Below, piece by piece: positions 6,135-6,678 of a stretch of DNA of 6,678 bases. The stretch comes from an uncultured Holophagales bacterium. GTDB taxonomy: Bacteria > Acidobacteriota > Thermoanaerobaculia > UBA5066. The translations under genes and the position numbers were made by a program. Every line of letters starts with the position of its first letter. The stretch's first letter is position 1. The notes under the pieces are model-generated. The model did not search any database. It saw only the letters and a list, made by a program, of their open reading frames with translations, and was not told the DNA's origin. The stretch covers positions 1 to 6,678 of the forward strand of contig CALMDF010000459.1 of the NCBI GenBank assembly GCA_937864895.1. Direction: 5' to 3'.

Positions 6135-6140
6135 AAGGAA
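6135..6140 (+). promoter_or_regulatory. Ribosome-binding site deciding the DUF3300 gene start
   Basis: AAGGAA, within GAAAGGAA, lies 9 bases before ATG 6150. Another in-frame ATG at 6120 would add 10 residues but has no ribosome-binding site, so 6150 is preferred. The region 6026-6134 otherwise shows a short hairpin and no convincing promoter. Confidence 0.55.
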
Positions 6141-6149
6141 CCTCCGATT

Positions 6150-6678
6150 ATGGTGACTGAGCCGACCCCATCCCGCAGCCCATGGCGAGCGACGCGGGGC
6201 CTCCTGGCCCTGCTTTGCGCGACCCTCCTCGTCCCGGGTGAGGGCATCCTCCTCGCGCAGGCGGCCCCCGCCGCCCCGGCTCCCGCCGCGGCGAAGCTCT
6301 CGCCGGACCAGCTCGACTCCCTCGTGGCTCCCATCGCCCTCTACCCCGACTCGCTGCTGGCCCAGACCCTCGCGGCCTCCACCTACCCGCTGGAGATCAT
6401 CCAGCTGCAGCAGTGGCTCGCGAAGAACAAGAACCTGAAGGACAAGGCCCTTGCCGACGCCGTCGCCAAGCAGCCGTGGGACCCGGCCGTCCAGGCGATG
6501 GCGCCCCTCCCCGACGTCGTCAAGCGGCTCGCGGACGACATCCAGTGGACCACCGACCTCGGCAACGCCTTCCTCGACCAGCAGAGCGACGTGATGGACG
6601 CCGTCCAGCGGAGGGGAAAGAAGGCCCAGGACAAGGGCGCCCTGAAGGCGACCGAGCAGCAGAAAGTCGAGACGAAGG
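6150..6678 (+). CDS. Secreted DUF3300 domain protein, N-terminal part
   Basis: The first 176 codons are visible; the gene continues past the right edge. A signal peptide (basic RATR, then GLLALLCATLLV) probably ends at about Ala36, followed by an Ala/Pro linker. The DUF3300 domain then starts: LDSLVAPIALYPDSLLAQTLAAS (55-77), TYPLEIIQLQQWL (78-90), KQPWDPAVQAMAPLPDVV (107-124), IQWTTDLGNAFLDQQSDVMDAVQ (131-153) and KGALK. These Trp-Asp-Pro and Leu-Gly-x-Ala-Phe elements are the clearest signature. DUF3300 proteins are predicted envelope proteins of unknown role; in other genomes, as I recall, they often sit beside a DUF2950 gene, so one may follow off the edge. There is no lipobox. Many members have a long Gly/Ser/His-rich tail that cannot be seen here. 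Confidence 0.9.
   Translation, partial: MVTEPTPSRSPWRATRGLLALLCATLLVPGEGILLAQAAPAAPAPAAAKLSPDQLDSLVAPIALYPDSLLAQTLAASTYPLEIIQLQQWLAKNKNLKDKALADAVAKQPWDPAVQAMAPLPDVVKRLADDIQWTTDLGNAFLDQQSDVMDAVQRRGKKAQDKGALKATEQQKVETK

Noticed and set aside
1..6678. CRISPR array, tRNA/rRNA gene or insertion sequence
   Set aside because: No regularly spaced repeats, no tRNA-like cloverleaf and no transposase motifs or paired terminal inverted repeats were seen.

Overview
The window is a GC-rich stretch from a Gram-negative bacterium. Outer-membrane and periplasmic proteins dominate it: an RND efflux pump, a lipoprotein adaptor, a trimeric porin-like barrel ending in Phe, and a DUF3300 envelope protein. GC content, codon use and this gene mix would suit Acidobacteriota (for example a Thermoanaerobaculia-like lineage) or another GC-rich environmental phylum. 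That placement is inference; nothing here fixes the taxon.

Layout. On the minus strand, 1-1262 holds the first 420 codons of an AcrB/MexB-type (HAE1) RND pump that runs off the left edge. It is preceded by its AcrA/MexA-type lipoprotein adaptor (1279-2469, minus). The two form an operon with a 16-base gap, and a perfect 12-bp hairpin covers the adaptor's stop codon. The 222-base region upstream of the adaptor (2470-2691) holds a near-perfect 24-bp palindrome (a repressor-type operator candidate), a weak promoter candidate and a hairpin that may end the next gene.

The next minus-strand gene (2692-3684) is the oddest part of the window. Its C-terminal half is recognisably the C-terminal part of an AbiEii/AbiGii-type nucleotidyltransferase (type IV toxin family). 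The catalytic N-terminal lobe is absent, and in its place is a different domain that may contain a helix-turn-helix. It looks like an antitoxin-type protein joined by deletion or fusion to a catalytically dead toxin tail. A good promoter lies immediately upstream of it. A small secreted protein of unknown function (3788-4165, minus) follows, with a strong hairpin just past its stop.

On the plus strand, divergent from the small secreted gene, is a DcaP-like outer-membrane channel (4304-6025) with a signal peptide, a long coiled coil and a C-terminal barrel. The window closes with the N-terminal 176 codons of a secreted DUF3300 protein (6150 to the right edge).

The pump and adaptor work together in drug or solute efflux, presumably with an outer-membrane factor encoded further left or elsewhere. 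The DcaP-like porin, small secreted protein and DUF3300 protein are envelope proteins with no visible shared pathway. There is no RNA gene, CRISPR array or insertion sequence. No intergenic gap exceeds about 225 bases. I found no convincing complete novel system; the best candidates for a second look are the AbiEii-tail fusion and the two palindromic elements around the efflux operon.
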